From Paractinoplanes rishiriensis (GTDB lineage Bacteria > Actinomycetota > Actinomycetes > Mycobacteriales > Micromonosporaceae), in contig NZ_BOMV01000076.1 in NCBI RefSeq assembly GCF_016862375.1, positions 62,001 through 126,000 of the forward strand: 64,000 nt of DNA. Reading direction: 5' to 3'. How positions within the stretch are numbered: position 1 is the stretch's first letter; every line of letters starts with the position of its first letter. The translations under genes and the position numbers were made by a program. Positions 50,916 to 59,306 of this stretch are shown here, piece by piece. The notes under the pieces are model-generated. The model had not been told where the DNA came from. It saw only the letters and a program-made list of their open reading frames with translations, and did no database searches.

Positions 50916-50970
50916 GCAACGTCCGTCCGGCTCCTCTTCGCGCAGAAGGCCAGCGCGGGCTGAGGGAACG

Positions 50971-53900
50971 TCAGGGCTGGAAGTAGCGGCTGAACTTGTT
51001 CTTCATCAGCGTCCAGCGGTCCGGCACGTGCAGGCTGTTGTCCACACAGGCGAACTCCTCGGCGAAGATCTCCTCGAGGAGGCGGGTGACGGAGCCGCGG
51101 CGGGCGTAATTGCTCTCCACGATCCACGGGGCCACCCGGTGGATGGCGTCGCGGGCGATCGACAGGGGCAGCGGGTTGCGGGTGCGCGCCTCGCGGATCA
51201 GCTGCTTGCGGATCGCCTCGACGTCCTCCACGGGGATGACCGGCGGGGGCGGGGGCGGCTGTTTCGGAGTGGCCTGCTTCGGCGGAGACTTCGGTGGCTG
51301 GGGCGCTGCGGGCTTGGTGGGAGGCGCCAGCAGTGCGCGGCCGTTCGGCGTGTCCATCTGCGGGAAGTCCCTGAGATGGAGCTCGAGGAAACCGGTCAGG
51401 CGGGCGGCGCCGCCCCAGTCAGCGTCCTTGATCCAGGGCACCGTACGCAGCGCGATGTCGCCCGCCTTGGAGAAGGTCAGCGGGCCGTTCTTCAGCTCCT
51501 TCAGGAACTCTCGGCGGATCTTCGCCACGTCCGCCGCGGTCAGCGTGGGCTTGCCCGGCGGGGCCGCGGCAGGCTTGCCGGTGCTCGTGTCGGGGGCGCG
51601 CAGCGTGCCGCCGGCCGCCGGGTCGAAGCGGAAGTTACCCAGGTAGCGGGTCACGAAGGCGGCAAACCCGCCGCCCTCCGACCAGCCGCTGCCGGTGAGC
51701 CGGGGCAAGGCCTGGTGCACGGTGAGGACCAGCGCCTTCTTGGTGAGCCGGTCCCGCTGGAGGGTGGCCTGCAGCACGGCCAGGCGCAGCTTCTGCACCT
51801 CCGCGGCGGTCAGCACCGGCATGCCGCCGGCCTCGGCGGCCGGTGCGGCCTGCACAGGCACCTTGACGGCCTGCTTGACCGGCGCCGCCTTGACGGGCGC
51901 GGCCTTGGCCGGGGCCGTTTTGGCCGACGCCGCTTTGGCCGGTGCGTCCTTGACGGGTGCGGCATTGACGGGTGCGGCCTTGGCTGGTGCGGCATTGACG
52001 GGTGCGGCCTTGGCTGGTGCGGCATTGACGGGTGCGGCCTTGGCTGGTGCGTCCTTGACGGGTGCGGCCTTGACGGGTGCGGCATTGACGGATGCGGCCT
52101 TGGCTGGTGCCGTTTTGGCCGGGGCCGTTTTGGCCGGGGCCGGCTGCTTGGTAGGCGCGGGCATCGGCGCCGGCTGCGGCGCGGGTGCCGGGGCCGGCTG
52201 CTTGGCGGGCGCGTGCTGCTTCGGTACCGGGGGCAGGAAGGCGTCGCGCCACGCTCGCGCCATCGCCGCCACGCCAGGGTGCCGCCGGTCCGCGCGACGG
52301 GCCAGCGCCACCCGGAAGAACTCGGTCATCCGGTCGCGCACCGCCGCGTCGAGGAGGGCCGACTCCACGGTGACCTCGGCCGCCGTCACCCGCGGGTCGC
52401 TGCCGTCGCCCCAGCGCGGTTTCACCCCGGTGGCGATCTCGTACAGCGTGACCGCCGCCGCGAACCGCTCGGCGTGGTCGTCGAAGACCGGCCGGTCCGG
52501 CGGGCCCAGGAACGGGTCGAGATACGGCGTGGTGCCCGAGACGGTGTCCCGGTCGGCCACCCGGGCCAGCGAGAAGTCGTACAGGACCAGGTGTGGCTTG
52601 CCGTCGGCGTCGTGTTTGCGTACGCCTAAATTCTCGGGCTTGATGTCGCGGTGCCGGACCCCGGTCTGCTCCAGGTGCGCGACGATGCCGAGCAGGTCGT
52701 CGCCGAACCGGCGCACCTGGTCGACGTGCAGGCGGTCCTGGCGGAGGCGCTCGAGCAGGGTCTCCTCGCCGCAGTACTCCAGGATCAGGGTGCGGCGGCC
52801 ACCGACGTACGGCGGACCTGGTCTGGTCTTGACGATGCGTTCGTCGTCGATCCGGACCAGCGCCCGCTCCTCGGCCTCCAGCAGCGACGCCTTCTCGTGG
52901 TCGAGCGCCACCTTGAGCACCACCGGCTCGGCACTCGGCTCGTCGATACGGCTGACCAGCAGCGCCTGCGCGGTGGTGCCCTTGCCGAGCCGCCGCTCGA
53001 CCCGGAAGAGGCCGTCGAGTTCGGCGCCGCGGTCGCAGTCCAGCGGGTCGACGTGGGCCGGGCCGCTCGGGTCGAGCAACCGCTCCGCCTCGGCGAGACG
53101 GTCGAGGAACTGGGCGACGTCGCGCAGCCGGCTGCCGACCTCGCCCCGGGTGGCCTCCAGTACGAGGCTGCGCAACGCGGCGCCGCCGGGGCCGGGCAGA
53201 TCGCCGATGTCGAGGCCGCCGGCCGCGGCCAGTTCGGCACGCAACTCCTCGTGCGAGGCCGCGGGCGGGCGACCCGTGATGATCCGGAAGGCGAGCGCGC
53301 CGAGCGAGAACACGTCGGCGGCCGGCCCGCTGGACATCGGGTTGGTCGCCTCGGGCGCGTGGTAGGCGGCGTCCGGGGCGGCGATCAGGTGGTCGACGTG
53401 CTGGGTGCCGGCCAGCAGCGAGGGCGTGCCGACCGCGGTCATCGACTCCCGGCCACCGGTCTGCCAACCGGTGATCACCGCCTGCGGGCGGGCCGGGCGC
53501 CGGACGAACACCGAGGACGGCGAGAGGGCGCGATGAAATAGACCATGGGAGTGCGCCGTTCGCAACGCCTGGCCCAACTGGCCGACCAGGCGCAGCCGGT
53601 GCGACAGGTCGAGGTCGGCTCCGCGTTCGACCAGGTGCGCCTCGAGCTGCTCCTGATCGTCGTGATGGTCGTAGACGAGCGCGGTGTCCGGGGCCTGCTC
53701 GACGCTGACCAGCGGTTTCGCGATGCCCGGGTGGGCGATGCCCTCCATCAGGTGGATCTCCCGGCGCGCGGCCCGGGAGATGGTCTCGCGTTCCTCGGCG
53801 GAGGCGCCGCGGCTGGCCCGGAACACCCGGACCCGCCGGCGCAGCTTCGCCGACATGTGGTCGTGCCCGACGTAGTCCTGCCAGCCGGGGCCTTCCGCGT

Positions 53901-54585
53901 ACGGTTCCAGGTCGTCGAGCCGCACCGGGCCGACGTCGAGCTGACGTGGCTCGAATCCCATCCGGTCGATGAGACCGGCGAGCCAGTCGGAGATCCGCTG
54001 GTCGATCTGGTGCCGCGGGTTGCCCGGCGGCCTCGACAACAGGCCGCTGACGATGCCGGGCAGCCCGCTCTTCGGGTCGTCCTCGCGGCCGTAGACGTTG
54101 ATGCGCCCGCCCGGGTCCAGCCGGTTGATCATCCCCGGGTGGTGCAGGAAGACCGCGGCCTGCACGAACGGTACGTCCCGGCTGTGCCGCCCGGCCGCCT
54201 TCTCGAGGCGGGCCTTGAACAGGGGCGCCTTCCGGTTGGCCGCGACGAACGGGTGCGGCAGCGGCCGGGCCATGTGGGCGAGGCGCCAGACGTCCAGACC
54301 GCCGCTGACGTCCTCGTAGCCTTTCAGTTCGACCAGGTAGAGGCCGGCCGGACAGAGCACGATCGCGTCCACCTCGTGGCAACCGCCGAGCTTGGAGCGG
54401 AAGGTCACGTTCGACCACACGTGGTAGGGCGGTGCGTCGGGCAGATGGGCGCGGAGATGCTCCAACCCCTCGGCCTCGGAGCCGCTCACGGCCGCCGCCA
54501 CTTCTCGCCATCGTCTGCTAGCCGCGTCCACGCTCCAGCCTTCGTGCGCCCAGTGCTGCCCCGAACCGGCCGGAAGTTTATCCAA
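50971..54585 (-). CDS. PglW-like NERD nuclease/protein kinase
   Basis: A 1204-residue protein with the architecture of PglW from the Pgl/BREX type 2 phage-defence system. The N-terminal NERD domain (WSNVTFRSKLGGCHEVDAIV, GLYLVELKGY) keeps the nuclease-like acidic residue at Asp73 and E-x-K at 86-88. Next comes a pseudokinase (about 225-445) with HRALSPSS for HRD and ITGW in place of DFG. A second kinase domain (about 520-790) is intact: RLGKGTTAQALLVSR, VVLKVA, HRDIKPENLGV near 645 and YDFSLARV. A PAK-rich linker (795-920) and three similar C-terminal repeats (starting near 925, 1020 and 1115) follow. No pglX, pglY or pglZ is in the window. Confidence 0.87.
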   Translation of the reverse strand: MDKLPAGSGQHWAHEGWSVDAASRRWREVAAAVSGSEAEGLEHLRAHLPDAPPYHVWSNVTFRSKLGGCHEVDAIVLCPAGLYLVELKGYEDVSGGLDVWRLAHMARPLPHPFVAANRKAPLFKARLEKAAGRHSRDVPFVQAAVFLHHPGMINRLDPGGRINVYGREDDPKSGLPGIVSGLLSRPPGNPRHQIDQRISDWLAGLIDRMGFEPRQLDVGPVRLDDLEPYAEGPGWQDYVGHDHMSAKLRRRVRVFRASRGASAEERETISRAARREIHLMEGIAHPGIAKPLVSVEQAPDTALVYDHHDDQEQLEAHLVERGADLDLSHRLRLVGQLGQALRTAHSHGLFHRALSPSSVFVRRPARPQAVITGWQTGGRESMTAVGTPSLLAGTQHVDHLIAAPDAAYHAPEATNPMSSGPAADVFSLGALAFRIITGRPPAASHEELRAELAAAGGLDIGDLPGPGGAALRSLVLEATRGEVGSRLRDVAQFLDRLAEAERLLDPSGPAHVDPLDCDRGAELDGLFRVERRLGKGTTAQALLVSRIDEPSAEPVVLKVALDHEKASLLEAEERALVRIDDERIVKTRPGPPYVGGRRTLILEYCGEETLLERLRQDRLHVDQVRRFGDDLLGIVAHLEQTGVRHRDIKPENLGVRKHDADGKPHLVLYDFSLARVADRDTVSGTTPYLDPFLGPPDRPVFDDHAERFAAAVTLYEIATGVKPRWGDGSDPRVTAAEVTVESALLDAAVRDRMTEFFRVALARRADRRHPGVAAMARAWRDAFLPPVPKQHAPAKQPAPAPAPQPAPMPAPTKQPAPAKTAPAKTAPAKAASVNAAPVKAAPVKDAPAKAAPVNAAPAKAAPVNAAPAKAAPVNAAPVKDAPAKAASAKTAPAKAAPVKAAPVKQAVKVPVQAAPAAEAGGMPVLTAAEVQKLRLAVLQATLQRDRLTKKALVLTVHQALPRLTGSGWSEGGGFAAFVTRYLGNFRFDPAAGGTLRAPDTSTGKPAAAPPGKPTLTAADVAKIRREFLKELKNGPLTFSKAGDIALRTVPWIKDADWGGAARLTGFLELHLRDFPQMDTPNGRALLAPPTKPAAPQPPKSPPKQATPKQPPPPPPVIPVEDVEAIRKQLIREARTRNPLPLSIARDAIHRVAPWIVESNYARRGSVTRLLEEIFAEEFACVDNSLHVPDRWTLMKNKFSRYFQP
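51880..52140 (-). repeat. Coding 15/30-bp tandem repeats in the PglW-like linker
   Basis: The linker is built from 15-bp subunits encoding APVKA/APVNA/APAKA pentapeptides. Three perfect 30-bp units occupy 51961-51990, 51991-52020 and 52021-52050, flanked by decayed copies. Such arrays change length by slippage without frameshift, since units are multiples of three. Confidence 0.85.
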
Positions 54586-54640
54586 AACCCGGCCCGGTGG
54601 GCAGTCACTCAGCCGTTCGGGATCGTTACCGCAGGTCGGC

Positions 54641-55447
54641 TCAGCGGGTGGCGGGCGCCTCGGCGAAGGTGCTGCCGAGCGGGGTCAGCGCGCCCGTGGA
54701 GACCAGGGCGTTGTGGGTGTTCCACGGGTACCAGGCATAGCGCTCGACCCGCGGGTGCCGGGCGAAGACGCGCAGCGCGCCCTGGTAGAAGGCGTTGACC
54801 GTGGCGACGTCGGTGTTGCTGGCGTGCATGCAGCCGAACTCGGTGACCCAGATCGGGCGGTTGCCGGGCAGGCTCTCCAGCCAGGTGAGCTGGTTTTCCA
54901 AGCCCGTCGCGTTGGCGTCGCAGGTGCCGGCGTTCCACCCGTACCAGTGCATGGTCAGGAAGTCGACGCGAAGCTGGCGGGCCTCCACCTGGGCCATGAA
55001 ATCGGTCAGCCAGGTGCGGCCGCCGGCATCGCCGGCCGTGGCCGGGCCGCCGATGCGGACCGCGGGGTTCGCGGTCAGCGTGGGCCACAGCGACACGGCG
55101 AGGTCGACCGACATGTTGGCCTGGTCGGTGTGGTCCGGCTCGTTGAAGCCCAGCAGCGTCCGGTAGCCGGCGTTGACCGCCTGGTCGCGCTGCCAGGCGA
55201 TGTCACCGGCGCCGTGCTTGTCCTTGCCCGAGACCATCGGCACGAACTCGCCGGCGGTGCATCCACCCGGGTTGATGTACCAGTTGTACCACCAGCCCAC
55301 TTTCAGGGTGCCGAGGTCGGTGCAGGCCGAGTTGGCGACGCCCTTGTAGGGCTCGGCGGCCGCGGAGGCATCGGGCGCCGCCCGAACGGCGAAGACCGCG
55401 GCTGCGACGGCGACGGCCACCGCGGTCACCAGGCGAATGGAGTTCAC
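54641..55447 (-). CDS. Secreted GH128-type beta-1,3-glucanase
   Basis: A 268-residue exported enzyme: signal peptide MNSIRLVTAVAVAVAAAVFA to about residue 30, then a single TIM-barrel GH128 domain. KVGWWYNWYINPGG, YRTLLGFNEPDHTDQANMS (acid/base Glu in NEPD), RVDFLTMHWYGWNAGT and PIWVTEFGCMHAS (nucleophile Glu) are all present. GH128 enzymes cleave fungal-type beta-1,3-glucan. Start is GTG 55447. It is alone on its strand here. Confidence 0.88.
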   Translation of the reverse strand: MNSIRLVTAVAVAVAAAVFAVRAAPDASAAAEPYKGVANSACTDLGTLKVGWWYNWYINPGGCTAGEFVPMVSGKDKHGAGDIAWQRDQAVNAGYRTLLGFNEPDHTDQANMSVDLAVSLWPTLTANPAVRIGGPATAGDAGGRTWLTDFMAQVEARQLRVDFLTMHWYGWNAGTCDANATGLENQLTWLESLPGNRPIWVTEFGCMHASNTDVATVNAFYQGALRVFARHPRVERYAWYPWNTHNALVSTGALTPLGSTFAEAPATR

Positions 55448-55751
55448 GAACGGGCAGCATATAGATGCTCATCGAACTAAGCAACCGGGCAATTCGTTTT
55501 CAAAAGGCGGGTGGGCTGGGCGAATATGCGGATCGCTTTTGCTGATGGCCTAATCGACTGGTCGTCGCACAGCCGTCCGGTCGACCACTATTGTGGGACT
55601 GTGCGAAAGAACCGTAGCGGGTTAGGTTCTTTCTGCCCGGCAAGCACGGGGGCGTTACCGGAAACCAGGTGCTCCCGTCAGCTGCCAGTTTATTCAATGT
55701 ACGCGGCGTCTGCCAAAGACGGATCGCGCACCACATCGAGAGGTACCCGCG
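55448..55751. other. Gene-free region between the glucanase and the exported-protein operon
   Basis: No convincing gene in about 300 bases. It carries the AAAGAACC/GGTTCTTT inverted repeat (55606-55632) and a TATTGT just upstream of it (55590-55595) that could be a -10. It should hold the promoters for the divergent glucanase and exported-protein genes. Confidence 0.6.
55606..55632. promoter_or_regulatory. Inverted repeat upstream of the exported-protein operon
   Basis: AAAGAACC at 55606-55613 and GGTTCTTT at 55625-55632 form an 8-bp inverted repeat with an 11-base spacer. It could be an operator or an RNA stem-loop in the leader of the exported-protein operon. Confidence 0.45.
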
Positions 55752-56249
55752 TTGCAGACCAAGAAGAAGACCGCTGCCGTTGCCGTTGCCGCCGCTGTCG
55801 GCTCCATCGCCGTCGGTGGCGCTGCCTGGGCGTGGATCGCGGCCCAGGGCAGCGGTTCCGCTTCGGCCACCGCAACCGCAACCGCCGGCACGGTGGCCCT
55901 CACCGGGACCGCGAGCATCACCGACTTGGACACCCCGTCGGCCGTCCAGATCGACGGCACGGCCACCCAGAAGAACCGGCACATCAGCAGCGTGACGGTC
56001 GCAATCAACCCGGACGCGGATCTGCCGGAGGGCTGCGAGGCGAGCTGGTTCGAGGTGCGTCAGGGCAACAGCGGTGACTTCGGCCCAACGGTCACCGTGA
56101 CGGCGCCGTTCACCTTCGCGGTCGCCAACCAGGAGTACGAGAACATCGTTCCGAACGTCTTCGTGCAGCTGAAGAACGCCGACGCCGACCAGGGCGCCTG
56201 CGTCGACGACGCTGAGCTCAACGAGCTCCTCACCCTGACCGCTTCCTAG
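55752..56249 (+). CDS. Exported protein 1 of a three-gene set (SipW/TasA-like N-terminus)
   Basis: A 165-residue exported or anchored protein beginning at TTG 55752 after GAGAGGTACC. The N-terminus is basic (MQTKKK), hydrophobic (TAAVAVAAAVGSIAVGGAAW) and then AWAWIAAQGSG, the small-residue/aromatic arrangement seen in SipW-processed TasA/camelysin-type precursors. The mature part is Thr/Ala-rich (SASATATATAGTVALTGTAS) and beta-rich, with Cys pairs in EGCEASWFEV and DQGACVDD. Likely surface or matrix protein. It starts an operon with two similar genes. Not recognised beyond this. Confidence 0.7.
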   Translation: MQTKKKTAAVAVAAAVGSIAVGGAAWAWIAAQGSGSASATATATAGTVALTGTASITDLDTPSAVQIDGTATQKNRHISSVTVAINPDADLPEGCEASWFEVRQGNSGDFGPTVTVTAPFTFAVANQEYENIVPNVFVQLKNADADQGACVDDAELNELLTLTAS

Positions 56250-56260
56250 GGTTCCGCCGT

Positions 56261-56292
56261 GCGGGGGCCAGCCACCTGGCGCCGGCCCCCGC
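56261..56292 (+). terminator. Intercistronic stem-loop, attenuator-like
   Basis: GCGGGGGCC at 56261-56269 pairs with GGCCCCCGC at 56284-56292 (9 bp, 14-base loop), just after the stop of exported protein 1 and before exported protein 2. No U-run follows, so it may partially terminate or stabilise the first message and set the ratio of the proteins. Confidence 0.5.
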
Positions 56293-56316
56293 GCGATGCA
56301 TGAGGAGGATCTCCAA

Positions 56317-56817
56317 ATGTTCAAGGCTCGCAGACCCGCCATCGTCCTGGCCGCCGTCGTCGGTGTCCTGGCCCTGGCGGCATCCGCTTACGCGTGGATC
56401 AGACCCGATTCCGCCACCGGCAACGGTGCGGTGTCGACCGGTGGACCGATCCAGGCGGTCGAGATCGCCGGTCCCAGCCCCATCGTTCTCACGCTGGACC
56501 AGCCGGTCGACCTGTCCGGCGAGATCATCAACGAGAATTCGTACAAGATCTCGATTGCCAGAATCAAAGTGACGATCACCGGCATCCGGCCGACCAGTCC
56601 GGCCTGCAGCATTGCGCCGGGTGTGAATTTCTTTCTCACCGACGCGGTGCCGAGCTCCGGGCAATTCTTCACGGCCGAGGGCAGCCCGATGCCGGGAGTC
56701 GCCGGAATCGGCGACTGGCAGGGCGGAAAGATCGAATTCCGGAGCAGCCCCGACTTCGACCAGACCGCCTGCCTGAACAAGACGATCAGCGTGCGGTACA
56801 CCGCCGTGGCGTCGTGA
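56317..56817 (+). CDS. Exported protein 2 of a three-gene set
   Basis: A 166-residue exported protein with a clear GAGGAGGATC ribosome site before ATG 56317. The N-terminus repeats the design of its neighbour: MFKARRPAIVLAAVVGVLAL, then AASAYAWIRPDSATGNG, the aromatic after the signal region. The mature domain is beta-rich (VEIAGPSPIVLTLDQPVDLS, YKISIARIKVTITGIRPTSP) with a Cys in PACSIAP and a second in QTACLNKT. It probably folds like its upstream neighbour. Family not recognised. Confidence 0.72.
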   Translation: MFKARRPAIVLAAVVGVLALAASAYAWIRPDSATGNGAVSTGGPIQAVEIAGPSPIVLTLDQPVDLSGEIINENSYKISIARIKVTITGIRPTSPACSIAPGVNFFLTDAVPSSGQFFTAEGSPMPGVAGIGDWQGGKIEFRSSPDFDQTACLNKTISVRYTAVAS

Positions 56818-56835
56818 ATTGACGAGAGGTAGCTG

Positions 56836-57285
56836 ATGACACGCGTTCCGAGAAAGGCGCGGCGGGCCGGTTGGATCGTCGTCCTCGCGGCCGCGAGCGT
56901 GGTCGCGACGGCCGCCGGGCCGACCGCCTTCGCGTATCTGTCCCCGGGCAATTCCATCGGGCGGAGCGTGGTCACCGTCTCCGGAGACGTCGAATCGTCG
57001 GAGTCGCACTCGCCGCCGGCGCCGTCCGGGTCCACGCCGCCGCCCTCGGGGTCACCGGTCACCTCGCCCTCGTCCCGGTCGCCGCGCCAACCTTCGCCGC
57101 CGCCGGTGTCCGGATCCACCGGTCGTCCGGAATCCGAACAGCCCTCGCCGCACGAGCGAACTCCGGACCAGCCGCAGGCGAGCGAGCCGGAGCCGACACC
57201 GCCGCCGCTTCCGCCATCGCCGCAGCCCACACCCACCGCTCCCGAAGTGCACGAGTCGCCGGCGGAGGACGCTCCCCTCGACTGA
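56836..57285 (+). CDS. Exported Pro/Ser-rich protein 3 of a three-gene set
   Basis: A 149-residue protein with a short signal segment (ARRAGWIVVLAAASVVATAA, then GPTAFAYLSPGNSIG in the same aromatic position as the two upstream genes) and a mature chain of about 100 residues composed mainly of Pro, Ser and Glu (SPPAPSGSTPPPSGSPVTSP). Such chains span cell walls or link surface proteins. ATG 56836 follows GAGAGGTAGCTG. The shared N-terminal layout suggests the three proteins are exported by the same route. Confidence 0.65.
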   Translation: MTRVPRKARRAGWIVVLAAASVVATAAGPTAFAYLSPGNSIGRSVVTVSGDVESSESHSPPAPSGSTPPPSGSPVTSPSSRSPRQPSPPPVSGSTGRPESEQPSPHERTPDQPQASEPEPTPPPLPPSPQPTPTAPEVHESPAEDAPLD

Positions 57286-57339
57286 CGGCGGTGGCGTCCC
57301 GGTCGTTTGGCGTCGGCCGCGGGCGGCAAATACCCCTTG

Positions 57340-58917
57340 ATGAGGCGTGGAATCCGGGCGGCCGCGGCGGCCGCCATCTCGGCGGTCGCGGCTGTTGCCG
57401 TACGTGATCTCTTTCAGCGCGACCATGCGCTGCTGCGCAACTTCCCGCTGATCGGGCACGGCCGGTACCTGATCGAGGCCATCGGGCCGGAGTTGCGGCA
57501 GTACGTGGTGGCGGGCAACAACGAGGAACGGCCGTTCACCCGTGATCAGCGGCGCTGGGTCTACGCGTCGGCGAAAAAGGCCAACAACTACTTCGGGTTC
57601 GGTACGGACAACGACCTCGAGTACACCGCCGGGTATCCGATCATCAAGCACCGCACGTTCGGTCGTGCGGTGCCCCGGTCGGCGCCGGCCGCCGGGCAGG
57701 AGGACGACCTGCCGTGCGCCAAGGTGCTGGGGGCGGCCCGCGGCCGGGCCCGGGCGTTCCGGCCGAACTCGGTCGTCAACATCTCCGGGATGAGCTTCGG
57801 GTCGCTGTCCGGGCGGGCCGTCGAGGCGCTGAACCGGGGTGCGGCGATCGCCGGCTGCCTGCACAACACCGGCGAGGGTGGACTGTCGCCGCATCACCGC
57901 AACGGCGGTGACCTGGTGTTCCAAATCGGCACCGCCTACTTCGGGTGTCGGGACGAGCGCGGCCGGTTCGACCTGCGCCGGCTCAAGGACCTGGTGGCCG
58001 CAGCGCCGGTGCGGGCCCTGGAGATCAAACTGAGCCAGGGCGCGAAGCCGAGCCTCGGTGGGCTGCTGCCGGCGGCGAAGGTGTCCGCGGAGATCGCCGC
58101 GACCCGGGGCATCCGGCAGGGGGTCGACTGCGTGAGCCCGTCGCGGCACGCCGAGTTCTCCGACACCGACAGCCTGCTCGACTGGGTGGAACTGCTGGCC
58201 GCCGAGACCGGACTGCCGGTCGGCATCAAGTCCGCGGTGGGCGACCTGGAGTTCTGGGACGAACTGAGCTCGTTGACGGCGTCCACCGGCCGCGGGGTCG
58301 ACTTCGTGACCGTGGACGGCGGCGAGGGCGGCACCGGCGCCGCTCCGCTGATCTTCACCGACACCGTGTCGCTGCCGTTCCAGGTGGGGTTCGCGCGGGT
58401 CTACAAGATCTTTGCCGAGCGCGGGCTGCACGAGAACGTGGTCTTCGTCGGCGGCGGCAAACTCGGGCTGCCGGACAACGCCGTCGTGGCGTTCGCGCTG
58501 GGCTGCGACCTGGTGCACGTCGGCCGGGAGGCGATGCTGGCCATCGGCTGCATCCAGGCGCAGAAGTGCCACACCGACACCTGCCCGACCGGCGTGGCCA
58601 CCCAGAACCCGTGGCTGACCCGCGGCCTGGACCCGGCGCTCAAGTCGGTCCGCGCCGCCAACTACATCAAGACGCTGCGACGCGACCTGATGAAGGTGGC
58701 CGAGGCCTGCGGCGTCGAGCACCCGGGGCTGATCGACACCGGGTCCGTGGAGATCCTCGACGGCCGGACCGCCGCTACCGGCCTGGACGAGGTTTACGGC
58801 TACCGGCCCGGCTGGGGCCTGCCGTCCCGCGCGGACCAGGTCGCGATCGCCGCACTGATGCGCGCCGAGCACCCGCAGGGTGGCAGCGCGCCGCCGTCGC
58901 CCTCGGCTGTCGGATAG
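57340..58917 (+). CDS. FMN-binding glutamate-synthase-like protein
   Basis: A 525-residue protein of the FMN-binding glutamate synthase (GltB domain 2-like) family, distinct from the classic large GltB because the amidotransferase domain is missing. An N-terminal membrane-like helix (AAAAAAISAVAAVAVRDLFQ) precedes the FMN barrel: VVNISGMSFGSLSGRAVEAL, CLHNTGEGGLSPHHRNGGDL, EIKLSQGAKPSLGGLLPA, VDFVTVDGGEGGTGAAPL. The iron-sulfur cysteines are in GCIQAQKCHTDTCPTGVATQ near 407. It may use ammonia or reduce another substrate. ATG 57340 has no strong ribosome site. Confidence 0.85.
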   Translation: MRRGIRAAAAAAISAVAAVAVRDLFQRDHALLRNFPLIGHGRYLIEAIGPELRQYVVAGNNEERPFTRDQRRWVYASAKKANNYFGFGTDNDLEYTAGYPIIKHRTFGRAVPRSAPAAGQEDDLPCAKVLGAARGRARAFRPNSVVNISGMSFGSLSGRAVEALNRGAAIAGCLHNTGEGGLSPHHRNGGDLVFQIGTAYFGCRDERGRFDLRRLKDLVAAAPVRALEIKLSQGAKPSLGGLLPAAKVSAEIAATRGIRQGVDCVSPSRHAEFSDTDSLLDWVELLAAETGLPVGIKSAVGDLEFWDELSSLTASTGRGVDFVTVDGGEGGTGAAPLIFTDTVSLPFQVGFARVYKIFAERGLHENVVFVGGGKLGLPDNAVVAFALGCDLVHVGREAMLAIGCIQAQKCHTDTCPTGVATQNPWLTRGLDPALKSVRAANYIKTLRRDLMKVAEACGVEHPGLIDTGSVEILDGRTAATGLDEVYGYRPGWGLPSRADQVAIAALMRAEHPQGGSAPPSPSAVG

Positions 58918-58931
58918 GCCACTTGTTATAG

Positions 58932-58937
58932 TAGAAT
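58932..58937 (+). promoter_or_regulatory. Probable -10 of a leaderless promoter for gntR
   Basis: TAGAAT ends seven bases before the ATG at 58944, exactly the distance at which transcription would begin at the A of the ATG. No Shine-Dalgarno sequence exists. The -35 region is weak (around 58909). The GntR gene is therefore likely translated from a leaderless message. Confidence 0.5.
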
Positions 58938-58943
58938 GCAAAC

Positions 58944-59306
58944 ATGTTGTTCCGCGTTGACGTGGCGGCCACCCAGCCGCTGGCCGATCAGATCGCCGCC
59001 CAGGTGCGTGGCGGCATCGTGCGCGGCGAGCTCGCGCCCGGCGAGCGGCTGCCGGCCGCCCGGGAACTGGCCGACGTGCTCGACGTCAACCTGCACACCG
59101 TGCTGCGGGCCTACGCGAAGTTGCGCGACGAGGACCTGATCGAGCTCCGGCGCGGCCGGGGCGCGGTGGTTCGCGGTGACGCCGACGCGGCCCGGCTGCG
59201 GTTGGTCGAGCTGGCCCGGCAATTCGTCGGTGAGGCCCGGCGGCAGGGTCTGGGGGACGCGGAGATGCTCGCGATAATGAGGGAGGCGCAGCCGTGCGGG
59301 GAGTGA
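58944..59306 (+). CDS. GntR-family (YtrA-type) regulator
   Basis: A 120-residue short GntR protein: the winged helix (PLADQIAAQVRGGIVRGELA, GERLPAARELADVLDVNLHT, VLRAYAKLRDEDLIELRRGR) and a small C-terminal dimerisation tail, without the effector domain of larger GntR proteins. This is the YtrA layout, commonly paired with membrane proteins. The end overlaps the DUF1648 gene by 13 bases, so it is translated with it and probably regulates it. Confidence 0.88.
   Translation: MLFRVDVAATQPLADQIAAQVRGGIVRGELAPGERLPAARELADVLDVNLHTVLRAYAKLRDEDLIELRRGRGAVVRGDADAARLRLVELARQFVGEARRQGLGDAEMLAIMREAQPCGE

Noticed and set aside
51880..52140. CRISPR-like repeat array
   Set aside because: The repeats are contiguous, without spacers, in frame inside a protein and multiples of three; they encode a PAK linker.
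51635..54511. 958-codon alternate frame within the PglW-like gene
   Set aside because: Arg/Gly/Pro-rich translation without domains; the selected frame has kinase and NERD motifs.
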